This document shows, piece after piece, positions 16,991 through 26,080 of a stretch of DNA of 64,000 nt. The stretch is from CAG-873 sp910578365 (lineage in GTDB: Bacteria > Bacteroidota > Bacteroidia > Bacteroidales > Muribaculaceae). The DNA is taken from positions 2,914,001-2,978,000 of the forward strand of contig OX620685.1 in assembly GCA_951635545.1 (NCBI GenBank), in the 5' to 3' direction. Below the pieces are notes generated by a model. It was given only the letters and a program-made list of their open reading frames with translations. It was not told the DNA's origin and made no database searches. The translations under genes and the position numbers were made by a program. The first letter of the stretch is position 1. Each line of letters opens with the position of its first letter.

Positions 16991-18655
16991 TTATTTGAAG
17001 CCTAAAAGTTTGGCGGCAGTCACGCGGGCGGCCTCGTCGGCGTTGTCGCCGCTTATCATGGCGGCGATTTCCTCGATTCGCTCGGCATCGCCCAGACGGC
17101 GTATGCGGGTAAATGTGGAGTCCTCGTCGTCCTGTTTGTAGACTTTGAATTGTACGTCGCCGCGTGCGGCTACGGCGGGCAGGTGAGTGATTGTAATCAC
17201 CTGTATGTTGTCCGATATGTCCTTCATCATGTCGGCCATGCGTGTGGCTACTTCGCCCGACACACCGGTGTCGACTTCGTCGAATATTATGGTGGGCAGG
17301 TGCATGCTCTCGGCGGTAATCGACTTGATGGATAGCATCAGGCGGCTTATTTCGCCACCTGAGGCGGTACCGGCCACGGGGCGCAGGGTCTGGTTTTTGT
17401 TGAAGGCGAACAGGAATTCAACTACGTCGATGCCGTCGGGGGTGAGTTTGCCGGTGCTCATGCTTATTTCGCAGCGCAGATTCTGCATGCCCATGGGTGT
17501 GGCGCGCTCTTTGAGGCGAGCTGCAAACAGTGCGGCATGGCTGCGGCGAGAGTTCGATAATTCCTGTGCCAGCAGCATGGCTTCCTTTTTTGCACGGCGC
17601 GCCTTGTTTTCGAGTTCGTGCAGCACTTCGTCGGAATTGTCAATGGCCTCCAGGCGTGCGGCCAGGTCGTCGCGCAGCGCAATAAGCTGCTCCACGGTGT
17701 CGCAGCGGTAGCTACTCTGGAGCGAATATAGGCGGTTCAGGCGGTCTTCCACTTCGATTAGGCGGTCGGGGTCGGCGTGCAGACCTCCGTTGTTGGCTTC
17801 GAGGCTTTCTGTGATATCCTGTATTTCGATGCGAGCCGACTCAAGTCGCTCTACCAGAGCGTCGCCGCCGTCGAAGTGCGGTGCTGCTGCGCGGCAGCGC
17901 GATACGGCGTAGGACAGTGCGCTGAGAACGTTGTCGTTGCTGTACGAAAGAGAGTCGAGGGCCTCGACTATGTTTTCCTTTATGTCGCCTACGTTGGTCA
18001 GGAGTTCGCGTTCGGCTTCGAGGTCGGCCTGTTCGCCGGGCTGCAGCTGTGCCTGTTGCAGCTGTTCGAGCTGGAATTGCCACAGCTGCGTAGCCTCGCG
18101 GTTGCCGTTGAGCATGTCGCGGGTCTGTGAAAATTCGCGTAGAGCCACCTTATAGGCTGCGTATGCCTGGCGGTAGCGTTGGCGCAGGTCGGAGTTGTCG
18201 GCAAGCGAGTCAATAATGCCGAGCTGATATTCGCGGTCAGCAATAAGCAAATTCTGGTGCTGTGAGTGTATGTCCACGAGCTGTATGGCGGCATCGCGCA
18301 GCAGGGCCAGGTTGACCGGAGTATCGTTTATGAAGGCGCGCGAGCGGCCCGATGGTGTGAGTTCGCGGCGAAGTATGCACTGCGGGTCGTCGGCTCCGTC
18401 GATGTCGTTCCGTTGCAGTAGTGCCCGTAGCGCGTCGAAGCCATCTATGCTGAATATGGCCTCGATTATCGATTTGCGTTCAGGGTCACGCACCGCTTTC
18501 ATGTCGGCACGCCCGCCCAGCAGCAGGCCCAGTGCACCGAGTATTATCGATTTGCCGGCACCTGTTTCGCCGGTGATGATGTTGAATCCCGGGTGGAAAG
18601 TGATGTCGAGGCGCGTAATCAGCGCGTAGTTGCTTATGTGGAGGGTCTGAATCAT
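16991..18655 (-). CDS. recN: DNA repair protein RecN
   Basis: This 554-residue SMC-like ATPase acts in double-strand break repair. Walker A is GETGAGKSII (about 29-38) after MIQTLHISNYALI. Two coiled-coil arms span about 160-360 around a short hinge. The C-terminal head has TASGGEISRLMLSIK (signature), IIFDEVDTGVSGEVA (Walker B) and ITHLPAVAARGD. Its ATG overlaps the stop of the DUF4835 gene. It is the last gene of the dnaN-led operon. Confidence 0.97.
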   Translation of the reverse strand: MIQTLHISNYALITRLDITFHPGFNIITGETGAGKSIILGALGLLLGGRADMKAVRDPERKSIIEAIFSIDGFDALRALLQRNDIDGADDPQCILRRELTPSGRSRAFINDTPVNLALLRDAAIQLVDIHSQHQNLLIADREYQLGIIDSLADNSDLRQRYRQAYAAYKVALREFSQTRDMLNGNREATQLWQFQLEQLQQAQLQPGEQADLEAERELLTNVGDIKENIVEALDSLSYSNDNVLSALSYAVSRCRAAAPHFDGGDALVERLESARIEIQDITESLEANNGGLHADPDRLIEVEDRLNRLYSLQSSYRCDTVEQLIALRDDLAARLEAIDNSDEVLHELENKARRAKKEAMLLAQELSNSRRSHAALFAARLKERATPMGMQNLRCEISMSTGKLTPDGIDVVEFLFAFNKNQTLRPVAGTASGGEISRLMLSIKSITAESMHLPTIIFDEVDTGVSGEVATRMADMMKDISDNIQVITITHLPAVAARGDVQFKVYKQDDEDSTFTRIRRLGDAERIEEIAAMISGDNADEAARVTAAKLLGFK

Positions 18656-19581
18656 TGTTCGCTTCCTTTGCGTATTTGTTCCAGCCGCTGGTTTTCGGTG
18701 GGGTATATTGGCTGAAGTATGTCGTAGGCTTTCTGGCGCTCGTCCTGCGGGGCTTTGGAGTAGATGTTCACCAGTTCGTCGAGCTTGGCGTCCTTGAACA
18801 TTGACAAAGCCACCGACATAGGAGCGGCATTGAATATAGCGGCGAGCTTGTCCAGCGACTCGGTGATTACCTTGCGGCCTTTGTCGGGGCTAAGGCTCAT
18901 TTCGTCGAGGCCTTTGCGATGGTAGTCGTATGTCAGTTCGCGGATTCCGGAGGTTGCCGGCTCGGTGTACGAGCTTAGTACTGCCGAGCGGTTCTTGGTG
19001 TCCTCGAAGGCTTTCCATCCGCTTTCGCCCGACGACTGTGCCTGCTGTACTATGATTTTGAGCCTGTCGAAGTATGGCTCGCCGCCCTTGGGAGAGAAAC
19101 TGTCGAAGTCTACTGCCAGAATCAGGTAGGCGTAGAAGTTGAGTATGGCCGTGAGCTGGCTCTCCATGCTCTGGATATTGAAAATCAGCGGTTCGCCTTC
19201 CTGATACTGGAATTCAATCTTGCTGTCCTTGAAGTTGATGAGGGTGGTGGTGTAGTTAGTGTTGTATACGGGGCGCGTGCTTTGCACCTGAAGGTCGCCG
19301 ATGAGTTTGTCGTTGTCGACTTCCTTGATGGTGAAAAACAGGCGACATTCGATTTTTTCGTTCGCCGCGAACTGCGAGTTGGTAAACACGGTGGTGTTCA
19401 TGTAGTCGTTTATTGCCGACTGCAGGGTTTCGAACATCGATTTGTTTGTGCCTGAAACCTGGCTGGAGTTTACCTCCACAGTGCAGTTAAGCTCCTGGGC
19501 GTGCGCCGGAGCGACGCAAGCCAGGGCGCAGCCGAATACGGCTGCCGCTATACCGCGGCGGATGATGAGAGAGGTTTTCAC
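18652..19581 (-). CDS. DUF4835 family exported protein
   Basis: This 309-residue protein has a signal peptide (IRRGIAAAVFGCALACVAPAHAQ) followed by ELNCTVEVNSSQVSGTNKSMFETLQSAINDYMN, the start typical of DUF4835 proteins, which in Bacteroidota lie between coaBC and recN as here. It is probably periplasmic or outer-membrane associated. I recall some annotation linking the family to type IX secretion as PorD, but nothing in this window supports that role. It starts directly after the coaBC stop. Confidence 0.9.
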   Translation of the reverse strand: MKTSLIIRRGIAAAVFGCALACVAPAHAQELNCTVEVNSSQVSGTNKSMFETLQSAINDYMNTTVFTNSQFAANEKIECRLFFTIKEVDNDKLIGDLQVQSTRPVYNTNYTTTLINFKDSKIEFQYQEGEPLIFNIQSMESQLTAILNFYAYLILAVDFDSFSPKGGEPYFDRLKIIVQQAQSSGESGWKAFEDTKNRSAVLSSYTEPATSGIRELTYDYHRKGLDEMSLSPDKGRKVITESLDKLAAIFNAAPMSVALSMFKDAKLDELVNIYSKAPQDERQKAYDILQPIYPTENQRLEQIRKGSEQ

Positions 19582-20790
19582 TTACTTATTTCGGTATTCT
19601 GCTATGTAGTTCACAATGTCGTCGGCAACCTCAGCTTTGGATTTCAGGCCGAATACAGCCGAGTGGCCGAGATGGTCGAAGATGGTGATTTTGTTTGTGT
19701 CGGTTCCGAATCCGGCACCGGGGTCGCTGAGGGAGTTCAGTACCACAATGTCGAGGTTCTTGGCCTTTAGCTTGCGGGCTGCGTTTTCCGGGCCGTGGTC
19801 GGTTTCGAGTGCGAAGCCAACCAGAGTCTGTCCGTCGCGCCGGCATTTGCCGAACGTGGCTGCGATGTCGGGGTTCATCACCAGGTCGATGCTGTCGAAC
19901 TGTGCTTTCTCGCGCTTTATTTTGCTGTCGGCCGGATGTGCGGGGGCATAGTCGGCTACGGCAGCTGTCCAGACAGCTATATCGCAGCTGTCGAATTCGT
20001 TGCGGCATGCTTCAAGCATCTGGCAGGCCGATTCTACCCGCACGGTGCGTATGCCGGCGGGGTCGGGCAGGGCGGTGGGGCCGCTTACCAGCACCACATC
20101 GGCGCCTTGGCGTCGCAACGATTCGGCTATGGCGTAGCCCATCTTGCCGGTTGAGAAGTTGCCTATGAAGCGCACCGGGTCGATGCGTTCGTAGGTAGGC
20201 CCGGCTGTAACCATGGCTTTAAGTCCTTTGAGCGGCTGTGGGCAGGCGAAGTATGCTTCGAGTACCGCGGCTATCTTCTCGGGCTCTTCCATGCGTCCTT
20301 TGCCTACCAGGTGGCTTGCCAGCTCGCCTTCAGCGGGCTCAATTATGTGATTGCCGTAGTTGCGCAGCAGCTCCAGATTGCGGGTTGTGGATGGATGAGC
20401 CATCATGTCGAGGTCCATAGCCGGAGCCACAAACACGGGGCATTTCGACGAGAGATAGGTGGTTATGAGCATGTTGTCGGCCACGCCATTGGCCATTTTG
20501 CCTATCGACGACGCTGTAGCCGGGGCTATGACCATGGCATCGGCCCACAGACCCAGGTCGACGTGCGAGTGCCATTCGCCGGTGTTGGCGGTGAAAAATT
20601 CCGATATCACCGGCTTACCGCTCAGGGCCGACAGTGTTACCGGAGTTATGAACTGCTTGCCGTTGGGCGTGATTACCACCTGTACCTCGGCGCCCGCCTT
20701 TATAAGCAGGCGCAGCAGCACTGCCGATTTGTATGCCGCAATGCCCCCGGTGATGCCCAGTATTATATGTTTACCTGCGAGTGCGCTCAT
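19582..20790 (-). CDS. coaBC: phosphopantothenoylcysteine decarboxylase / phosphopantothenate-cysteine ligase
   Basis: This 402-residue bifunctional flavoprotein performs steps 2 and 3 of coenzyme A synthesis. The N-terminal CoaC domain has the FMN-binding GITGGIAAYKSA, the active-site His in EWHSHVDLGLWADA, PATASSIGKMANG, and the PAMDLDMM substrate clamp. The C-terminal CoaB domain starts near 190 with AMVTAGPTYERIDPVRFIGN and has SGKMGYAIAE-like and AVADYAPAHPADSKIKRE segments. Its start overlaps the exonuclease gene by 20 nt. Confidence 0.97.
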   Translation of the reverse strand: MSALAGKHIILGITGGIAAYKSAVLLRLLIKAGAEVQVVITPNGKQFITPVTLSALSGKPVISEFFTANTGEWHSHVDLGLWADAMVIAPATASSIGKMANGVADNMLITTYLSSKCPVFVAPAMDLDMMAHPSTTRNLELLRNYGNHIIEPAEGELASHLVGKGRMEEPEKIAAVLEAYFACPQPLKGLKAMVTAGPTYERIDPVRFIGNFSTGKMGYAIAESLRRQGADVVLVSGPTALPDPAGIRTVRVESACQMLEACRNEFDSCDIAVWTAAVADYAPAHPADSKIKREKAQFDSIDLVMNPDIAATFGKCRRDGQTLVGFALETDHGPENAARKLKAKNLDIVVLNSLSDPGAGFGTDTNKITIFDHLGHSAVFGLKSKAEVADDIVNYIAEYRNK

Positions 20791-21547
20791 TTAGCCGTTT
20801 GCGTATACGAGTGAAACAATCTTTTGTGTTTTTGGTGAAATCGCCTTTCATTATCCAGGCCAGATAGCCCGGGTCCTGGCGCAGCACCTCTTCGGCCAGA
20901 CGGCCTTTGTATTTGCCGAAGTTTATCACTTCGCGGTTCTGGTCGTCATAAATCAGCCGTCCGCAGAAGTCCACCTGGCGATTGTTGCTGGCAAACTCGC
21001 TCAGTGCATCGATGTCTTCGGGCAGGTCGGTGTAGCGCTCCATCTGTGCCAGAAGCACCTCTACGGTAGCCATGGTGTCGGCGCTGGCGCTGTGGGCTTC
21101 CTCAAGGTCTTTGTCGCAGTAGAACTTGTAGGCTGCCACAAGGGTGCGGGGCTCCTTTTTGTGGAAAATGGTCTGGACATCGATAAAGCGTACGCCCTCG
21201 AAATCAAAGTCGATGCCGGCGCGCTCGAATTCCTGGTCGAGCAGAGGCACATCAAAACGGTTGCTGTTGAAACCTGCAATGTCGCATCCTGAGAAGAACT
21301 GCGCTATCGACTTGGAGTATGCCGCAAAAGTTGGTTTGTCGGCTACATCCTCGTCGTAGATATGGTGTACGGCAGAAGCTTCTTCGGGAATGGGTATTGT
21401 GGGGTTGACGCGCACGGTCTTTACTACTCGGTTGCCGTCGGGCATCAGTTTCACTGCCGATAGCTCCACTATGCGGTCGTTGAGAATATTGGTACCGGTG
21501 GTTTCCAGGTCAAAGAAAACCACCGGACGTTCGAGTTTCAGTTTCAT
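20771..21547 (-). CDS. DnaQ-like 3'-5' exonuclease (DEDDh)
   Basis: This 258-residue protein begins with FFDLETTGTNILNDRIVEL (ExoI, catalytic Asp and Glu). VHHIYDEDVADKP and IAGFNSNRFDVPLL (ExoII Asp) follow, then EEAHSASADTMATVEVLL (ExoIII His and Asp), making it a DEDDh exonuclease like the epsilon subunit. A C-terminal extension (about 190-258, NFGKYKGRLAEEVLRQDPGY) is a small domain seen in Bacteroidetes relatives. Its place directly after dnaN suggests a proofreading or repair role, but it may not be the replicative epsilon subunit. Confidence 0.93.
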   Translation of the reverse strand: MKLKLERPVVFFDLETTGTNILNDRIVELSAVKLMPDGNRVVKTVRVNPTIPIPEEASAVHHIYDEDVADKPTFAAYSKSIAQFFSGCDIAGFNSNRFDVPLLDQEFERAGIDFDFEGVRFIDVQTIFHKKEPRTLVAAYKFYCDKDLEEAHSASADTMATVEVLLAQMERYTDLPEDIDALSEFASNNRQVDFCGRLIYDDQNREVINFGKYKGRLAEEVLRQDPGYLAWIMKGDFTKNTKDCFTRIRKRLNERTRR

Positions 21548-21556
21548 TTCGATTTT

Positions 21557-22687
21557 TTAGAATTCGCTTACGGTCATAGGCATCAGCAGCATAATCAGGT
21601 CGGTGCCTTCCTCGTTTTCGGTAGGGAAGAACAGACCGGGGCGTCCGGGGTCGCTGAGGTCGGCGTTGACATCAGTGCCCGGCAGCGCGTTGAGTATGGA
21701 TATGATATGTTCTGAGCCGAAGCCTATGGTGAGTTCCTGACCGCTGAACGAGCAGGCCATCTGGTCGCGTCCGGCGGTACACATGCCCGAGTCGCTGGTT
21801 TTGAGCAGCATCTTCTCGGGGGTGAATCGGAATTTAATCAGGCCGTATCCGGCGTCGACGAATATGCTTACGCGGCGCACCAGGTTGAGCATTCCCACAC
21901 GGTCGGCCACCAGATGCAGAGGGTTGTTTTTGGGTATCACACGGTTATAGTCGGGATACTTGCCGTTCATAAAACTGCAGCGGAAGGAGAATCGGCCGTC
22001 GCTTACGGTTGCCGAGCGGCTGCCTATTTCCATGGTCATGGTTTCGCTGCCGCCGAATACATTGCGGATAATCGAGGCTGCCTTCGGAGGCACTATGCAC
22101 GAGGTCTTTACGCCGGGCTTTATGTTGTTGTCGGTGTAGCGCACGAGCTTGCGGGTGTCGGTGGCCACAAAGTTGATGTGGTCTTCGAAGATATCGAAGT
22201 ACACGCCCTGCATCTGCGCGCGGAAGTCCTCAGTGGCCACGGCAAAGAGGGTGTAGTCGAAAGCCTTGCTGATGCGCTTGCCTTCGGTTACTATCTTTAC
22301 TGGTTCGGCCTGGTCCTCGGGGGCACGGTATTCCGGAAATTCGTTGCCGTTGATGCCCACAAGGTTGAAAGTGCCGCCCGGATAGGTGATTTCCACCTCC
22401 AGGGTCGAATCGTTGATGTTGAAGGTCACTTCCTGGTCGGGCAGCTCCTTGAGCAGGTTCGACAGAGTGCGCGAAGACAGACAGATTTTGCCTTCGCCCT
22501 CCGAGTCGCTCAGTTCTATGCCGGCCGACAGTGTGGAGTCGGTATCGGAGCCGGTAAGGGTGAGCTTGCCGTCTTTGAGTTCAAGCAGGAAGTTGTCGAG
22601 GATAATCAGCGCGTTCTTGGAGCTGATTACCTTGCCTACAGCTGAAGCCGCGTTATAGAATGCTTTGCTTTGTACAACGAATTTCAT
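21557..22687 (-). CDS. dnaN: DNA polymerase III beta subunit (sliding clamp)
   Basis: This 376-residue clamp has three repeated domains of about 125 residues. It begins MKFVVQSKAFYNAASAVGKVI and ends with MLLMPMTVSEF, the conserved C-terminal type. VATDTRKLVRY and the HIISILNALPGTDV region match the family. It is first in a minus-strand operon with the exonuclease, coaBC, DUF4835 and recN. No dnaA box cluster or dnaA gene is nearby, so this is not an origin signature. Confidence 0.96.
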   Translation of the reverse strand: MKFVVQSKAFYNAASAVGKVISSKNALIILDNFLLELKDGKLTLTGSDTDSTLSAGIELSDSEGEGKICLSSRTLSNLLKELPDQEVTFNINDSTLEVEITYPGGTFNLVGINGNEFPEYRAPEDQAEPVKIVTEGKRISKAFDYTLFAVATEDFRAQMQGVYFDIFEDHINFVATDTRKLVRYTDNNIKPGVKTSCIVPPKAASIIRNVFGGSETMTMEIGSRSATVSDGRFSFRCSFMNGKYPDYNRVIPKNNPLHLVADRVGMLNLVRRVSIFVDAGYGLIKFRFTPEKMLLKTSDSGMCTAGRDQMACSFSGQELTIGFGSEHIISILNALPGTDVNADLSDPGRPGLFFPTENEEGTDLIMLLMPMTVSEF

Positions 22688-22718
22688 CTTATATATAGTT
22701 AGTTTGTTTTCTAATTTA

Positions 22719-22726
22719 CAAAAGTA
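22719..22726 (-). promoter_or_regulatory. -7 promoter element for the dnaN operon
   Basis: On the minus strand TACTTTTG matches TAnnTTTG, about 32 nt before the dnaN ATG. It lies back to back with the plus-strand promoter at 22770. Confidence 0.6.
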
Positions 22727-22769
22727 CGAAAAAAAACGGAGATGGCGAAACGGGCACTGATATTTTTAG

Positions 22770-22777
22770 TACATTTG
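22770..22777 (+). promoter_or_regulatory. -7 promoter element for the GNAT gene
   Basis: TACATTTG fits TAnnTTTG and ends only 11 nt before the ATG at 22789, so the leader would be only a few nucleotides long. Confidence 0.6.
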
Positions 22778-22788
22778 CAGAAAAAATC

Positions 22789-23331
22789 ATGCTTGTACCT
22801 TTTGATAATACTCCTGCGCAGCGCCGACTGCTCGCCGACATATACACCGAATCGTTTCCGCCCGAGGAACGACGCCCGACCGACCACTTTTTCAGGCTCG
22901 CCGACACCCCCGGTGCGCCTTTCCGCATACTTGTGATCTGCGACGATGCCGGACACTACGCCGGCTTCATATCATACTGGCAGTTCGATACTTTTGCATA
23001 TATCGAGCACTTTGCTGTGAATCCCGCGGCCCGCGGCGGCGGCATAGGAGCTTGCGCCCTGCGGGAATTCAAGGCCATGTCAGGCCTTCCCGTGGTGCTG
23101 GAGGTGGAGCGCCCCGGCAGCAACGACATGGCCGACCGGCGCATAGCATTCTACCGCCGCAACGGCTTCCACACCATCGACAGCTACGACTATATACAGC
23201 CGCCATACGCACCCGGACTGCCCGAGGTGCCGCTGCTGCTGATGTGCGACCGCCCCGACCGGATCGACCCTGCCCATGTCGACGCCACATTGCGTGGTGA
23301 AGTTTACGCCTATATGAAATTTTTTTGCTAA
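22789..23331 (+). CDS. GNAT family N-acetyltransferase
   Basis: This 180-residue protein has the acetyl-CoA binding part of the GNAT fold: YIEHFAVNPAARGGGIGACALREF (about 74-97) is motif A with the R/Q-x-x-G-x-G/A loop, and RIAFYRRNGFHTIDSYDY is motif B. The substrate is unknown. The N-terminus (MLVPFDNTPAQRRLLADIYTESFPPEERR) matches small GNAT proteins common in Bacteroidales. The gene is divergent from dnaN and followed by the prenyl synthase after 23 bp. Confidence 0.88.
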   Translation: MLVPFDNTPAQRRLLADIYTESFPPEERRPTDHFFRLADTPGAPFRILVICDDAGHYAGFISYWQFDTFAYIEHFAVNPAARGGGIGACALREFKAMSGLPVVLEVERPGSNDMADRRIAFYRRNGFHTIDSYDYIQPPYAPGLPEVPLLLMCDRPDRIDPAHVDATLRGEVYAYMKFFC

Positions 23332-23336
23332 TTTTG
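23329..23336 (+). promoter_or_regulatory. -7 promoter element for the prenyl synthase operon
   Basis: TAATTTTG overlaps the end of the GNAT gene and lies 19 nt before the ATG at 23355. It would allow the downstream genes to be expressed separately from the GNAT gene. Confidence 0.5.
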
Positions 23337-23354
23337 TAAAAAATTCATACTCCG

Positions 23355-24314
23355 ATGATTGATAAAGACAAACTCGCCGAAACAGTCGCTGAGATTGTTT
23401 CCGGATATAAGTTGCCTGAGCAGCCCGCCGGACTTTACCGTCCGGTGGAATACGCCCTGGACTGTGGCGGCAAACGCCTGCGCCCCATGCTGCTGCTGGC
23501 TGTATGCCAGGCTCTTGGGGGGAACATCGAAAAAGCCCGCTCCGCAGCCATGGGCATAGAGATGTACCACAACTTCACCCTGCTGCACGACGATGTGATG
23601 GACCGAGCCGACATGCGGCGCGGACGCCCCACAGTGCATGTGAAGTGGAACGACGTCACCGCCATACTCAGCGGCGACGCCATGCTTACACTCGCCGGCT
23701 CGCTCATGACCGAAGTGCCCGACGCGGTGCTCCGCCCGGTTCTGGACATGTTCAACCGCACTGCAATGGAAGTGTACGAAGGCCAGCAGTACGACATGGA
23801 CTTTGAACAGCGCTCCGACGTGACCGTAGAAGAATACATGCACATGATTCGCCTGAAGACCTCCGTGCTTCTGGCCGGCGCATGCTACATAGGCGCACTT
23901 ATTGCCGGTGCCGATGAAGCCGATGCGCGTGCCTTCTATGAATATGGCGTGAACCTGGGCCTCGCATTCCAGCTGCGTGACGACTGGCTCGACACATACG
24001 GCAATCCCGAGGTGTTCGGCAAAGCCATAGGCGGCGATATAGTGAACCGCAAGAAAACCTGGCTGCTGATAAGCGCCTTGCGTGAAAGTCGCGGCGAACT
24101 CGACGGCATACTGGCCGAAGACCTCGAAAACGACGAACTCATACGTCAGGTAAAGTCTGTGTACAGCTCGCTCAGGCTCTCCGACCGCTGCAACCACCTC
24201 ATAGGCGAATATGCATCCAAGGCTATATCGGCAATCGCAGGTGTGAAAATCGCCCCCGCCGACCGCGCGTATTTCATCAATCTTGCCGAATCGCTTTCAG
24301 GCCGCGACAAATAA
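23355..24314 (+). CDS. polyprenyl (farnesyl/geranylgeranyl-type) diphosphate synthase
   Basis: This 319-residue all-helical trans-prenyltransferase condenses isopentenyl diphosphate with allylic diphosphates. GGKRLRPMLLL is the IPP-binding segment. LLHDDVMDRADMRRGRPT holds the first Asp-rich motif DDxxD (Asp from about residue 83). QLRDDWLD is the second Asp-rich motif. The medium-bulk residues before the first motif suggest a C15-C20 product, but chain length cannot be fixed by eye. It is separated from tatD by one base. Confidence 0.93.
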   Translation: MIDKDKLAETVAEIVSGYKLPEQPAGLYRPVEYALDCGGKRLRPMLLLAVCQALGGNIEKARSAAMGIEMYHNFTLLHDDVMDRADMRRGRPTVHVKWNDVTAILSGDAMLTLAGSLMTEVPDAVLRPVLDMFNRTAMEVYEGQQYDMDFEQRSDVTVEEYMHMIRLKTSVLLAGACYIGALIAGADEADARAFYEYGVNLGLAFQLRDDWLDTYGNPEVFGKAIGGDIVNRKKTWLLISALRESRGELDGILAEDLENDELIRQVKSVYSSLRLSDRCNHLIGEYASKAISAIAGVKIAPADRAYFINLAESLSGRDK

Positions 24315-24315
24315 G

Positions 24316-25092
24316 ATGCTCACCGATACCCACACGCATATTTATATGCCCGACGAGTTCGCCGCCGACGGCGGACCAAGGGCTACGGTGCTGCGGGCCA
24401 TAGAGGCCGGAGTAGGGCGCATGATTCTGCCTTGTGTCGACGCCTCCTCGCTCGAGCCTATGCGCACTCTGGCCGAACAGTTCCCCGACAACATACACAT
24501 GGCCATAGGCCTGCATCCTACCGAGGTGCCTGCTCACTGGCGCTCCATAGTCGATGCCATGCTGCGCGAACTCGATGCCAATCCGGGGCGTTACATAGCC
24601 ATAGGCGAGGTGGGCATGGACCTGTACTGGGACAAGACCATGCGCCGCGAACAGATGGACGCCTTCGAATACCAGGCCCGCGCTGCCGCCGAACGATCCC
24701 TGCCGGTGATAATACACTGCCGCGAGGCTCTCGACGAAACCTTGGAGGTGCTGCAGGCTGTGCCGCAAGTGAAAGCGGTGTTCCACAGCTTCGGAGGCAA
24801 TCCCGACGACGTGGAGCGTGTACGCCGCCGCTTCGACCCCTGGTTCGGCATCAACGGCATAGTCACATTTAAAAACGCGCGCCTGCACGAAAGTCTGCCC
24901 GCCATAGGCCTCGACCGGCTGCTGCTCGAAACCGATGCCCCCTATCTCGCTCCGGTACCGCGGCGCGGACGACGCAACGAATCGGCATACCTGGTCCATA
25001 CAGCCGCTTTTGTGGCCGAAAAATTCGGCATCAGTACCGACCGGATAGCCGAAATAACCAATAACAACGCTGACAAATGCTTCAATTTCTAA
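24316..25092 (+). CDS. tatD: TatD family metal-dependent hydrolase (DNase)
   Basis: This 258-residue TIM-barrel hydrolase begins MLTDTHTHIY with the HxH metal pair. AIGLHPTEV, AIGEVGMDLYWD (Glu), VIIHCREA (His), FHSFGGN (His) and LLETDAPYLAPVP (Asp) follow, the full set of TatD ligands. Known members are 3'-5' DNases or act in tRNA quality control. The frame is open upstream to 24283 but would run into the prenyl synthase, so the ATG at 24316 was chosen. Confidence 0.95.
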   Translation: MLTDTHTHIYMPDEFAADGGPRATVLRAIEAGVGRMILPCVDASSLEPMRTLAEQFPDNIHMAIGLHPTEVPAHWRSIVDAMLRELDANPGRYIAIGEVGMDLYWDKTMRREQMDAFEYQARAAAERSLPVIIHCREALDETLEVLQAVPQVKAVFHSFGGNPDDVERVRRRFDPWFGINGIVTFKNARLHESLPAIGLDRLLLETDAPYLAPVPRRGRRNESAYLVHTAAFVAEKFGISTDRIAEITNNNADKCFNF

Positions 25093-25628
25093 AACATATA
25101 CTGCAACTGATGCTGTCACCGGCCAAGGGCTGGGAAGATGTATCGCAGGCCTCGGAAGCTCCGGCCGAGCTGTGCTCGCGCGGACTTTACCCTTTACTCG
25201 GCATAGCCGCACTGAGCAACTTCGTTCGCATGCTTTACGGCAACGGCATTTTGCTGGTCACTGCCATCGAACGTGCCGTGGTGGACTTCGGCACATACTT
25301 CTCGGCATACTTCCTGGCAGCTCTCATACTCGAGCAACTGATGCCAAACATAGTGTCCGGCGAGCCGAACCGCAAGAAAATCGAAACCTGCTCGGTCTAC
25401 ATCATAGCCATGCTATGTATAATCAGGATTATAGAAAACTGTGTGCCGGCCGAACTTACACTAATCAAACTGCTGCCTGTGTTTGTTGCATTGATAGTAT
25501 ATAAGGCCGACCGCTATCTGGCCGTGAAGCCCGGCGACGACATTCGCTTCATGCTCATTGGAGTGATTGCGCTGATACTCATGCCGCTACTGCTGCACTA
25601 CGTACTTTTCTTATTGATACCAGCATGA
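25077..25628 (+). CDS. Yip1-like membrane protein of unknown function
   Basis: This 183-residue protein has about five hydrophobic segments. Its start, HILQLMLSPAKGWEDVSQAS, resembles the beginning of Yip1-domain membrane proteins (LxxPxxGW). It overlaps the end of tatD by 16 nt and the start of smpB by ATGA, so it is translated within this operon. I can say only that it is an inner-membrane protein. A role in trafficking, as for eukaryotic Yip1, should not be assumed. Confidence 0.8.
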   Translation: MLQFLKHILQLMLSPAKGWEDVSQASEAPAELCSRGLYPLLGIAALSNFVRMLYGNGILLVTAIERAVVDFGTYFSAYFLAALILEQLMPNIVSGEPNRKKIETCSVYIIAMLCIIRIIENCVPAELTLIKLLPVFVALIVYKADRYLAVKPGDDIRFMLIGVIALILMPLLLHYVLFLLIPA

Positions 25629-26080
25629 AATTCAAAGAAGTAAACATAAAAAACCGCCGCGCCACATACGACTACCACATAGTCGATACCTTTACCGCCG
25701 GCATAGTGCTCACAGGCACTGAGATAAAATCAATCAGACTGGGCAAAGCCGGTCTGACCGATACATTCTGCTATATGAACAACGGCGAGCTGTGGGTCAA
25801 GAACATGTACATAGCCGAATATTTCTACGGCACGTACAACAACCACGCCGCCAGACGCGATCGCAAACTGCTGCTGAACCGCAAAGAACTCGACCGCCTC
25901 GACAAAGACGGCAAAGAGGCCGGCTTCACCATAGTGCCACTGAAGCTCTTTATCAACGAGCGTGGCCTGGCCAAACTGGTGATAGGCCTTGCCAGGGGCA
26001 AGAAAGAATACGACAAGCGCCAGAGCATAAAGGAGCGCGAAGACAAACGCGACATGGCCCGCATTATGATGCGACGATAA
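25625..26080 (+). CDS. smpB: SsrA-binding protein SmpB
   Basis: This 151-residue OB-fold protein carries tmRNA to stalled ribosomes. NRRATYDYHIVDTFTAGIVLTGTEIKSIR is the conserved start, with ELWVKNMYIAEY and RKLLLNRKEL following. The C-terminal basic tail KGKKEYDKRQSIKEREDKRDM enters the mRNA channel. The tmRNA gene ssrA is not in the window. The last 17 nt overlap the convergent methyltransferase gene. Confidence 0.97.
   Translation: MKFKEVNIKNRRATYDYHIVDTFTAGIVLTGTEIKSIRLGKAGLTDTFCYMNNGELWVKNMYIAEYFYGTYNNHAARRDRKLLLNRKELDRLDKDGKEAGFTIVPLKLFINERGLAKLVIGLARGKKEYDKRQSIKEREDKRDMARIMMRR

Noticed and set aside
22680..22790. dnaN promoter region as a possible replication origin.
   Set aside because: There is no dnaA gene, no DnaA-box cluster and no AT-rich repeat array. 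dnaN is not a reliable origin marker in Bacteroidetes.
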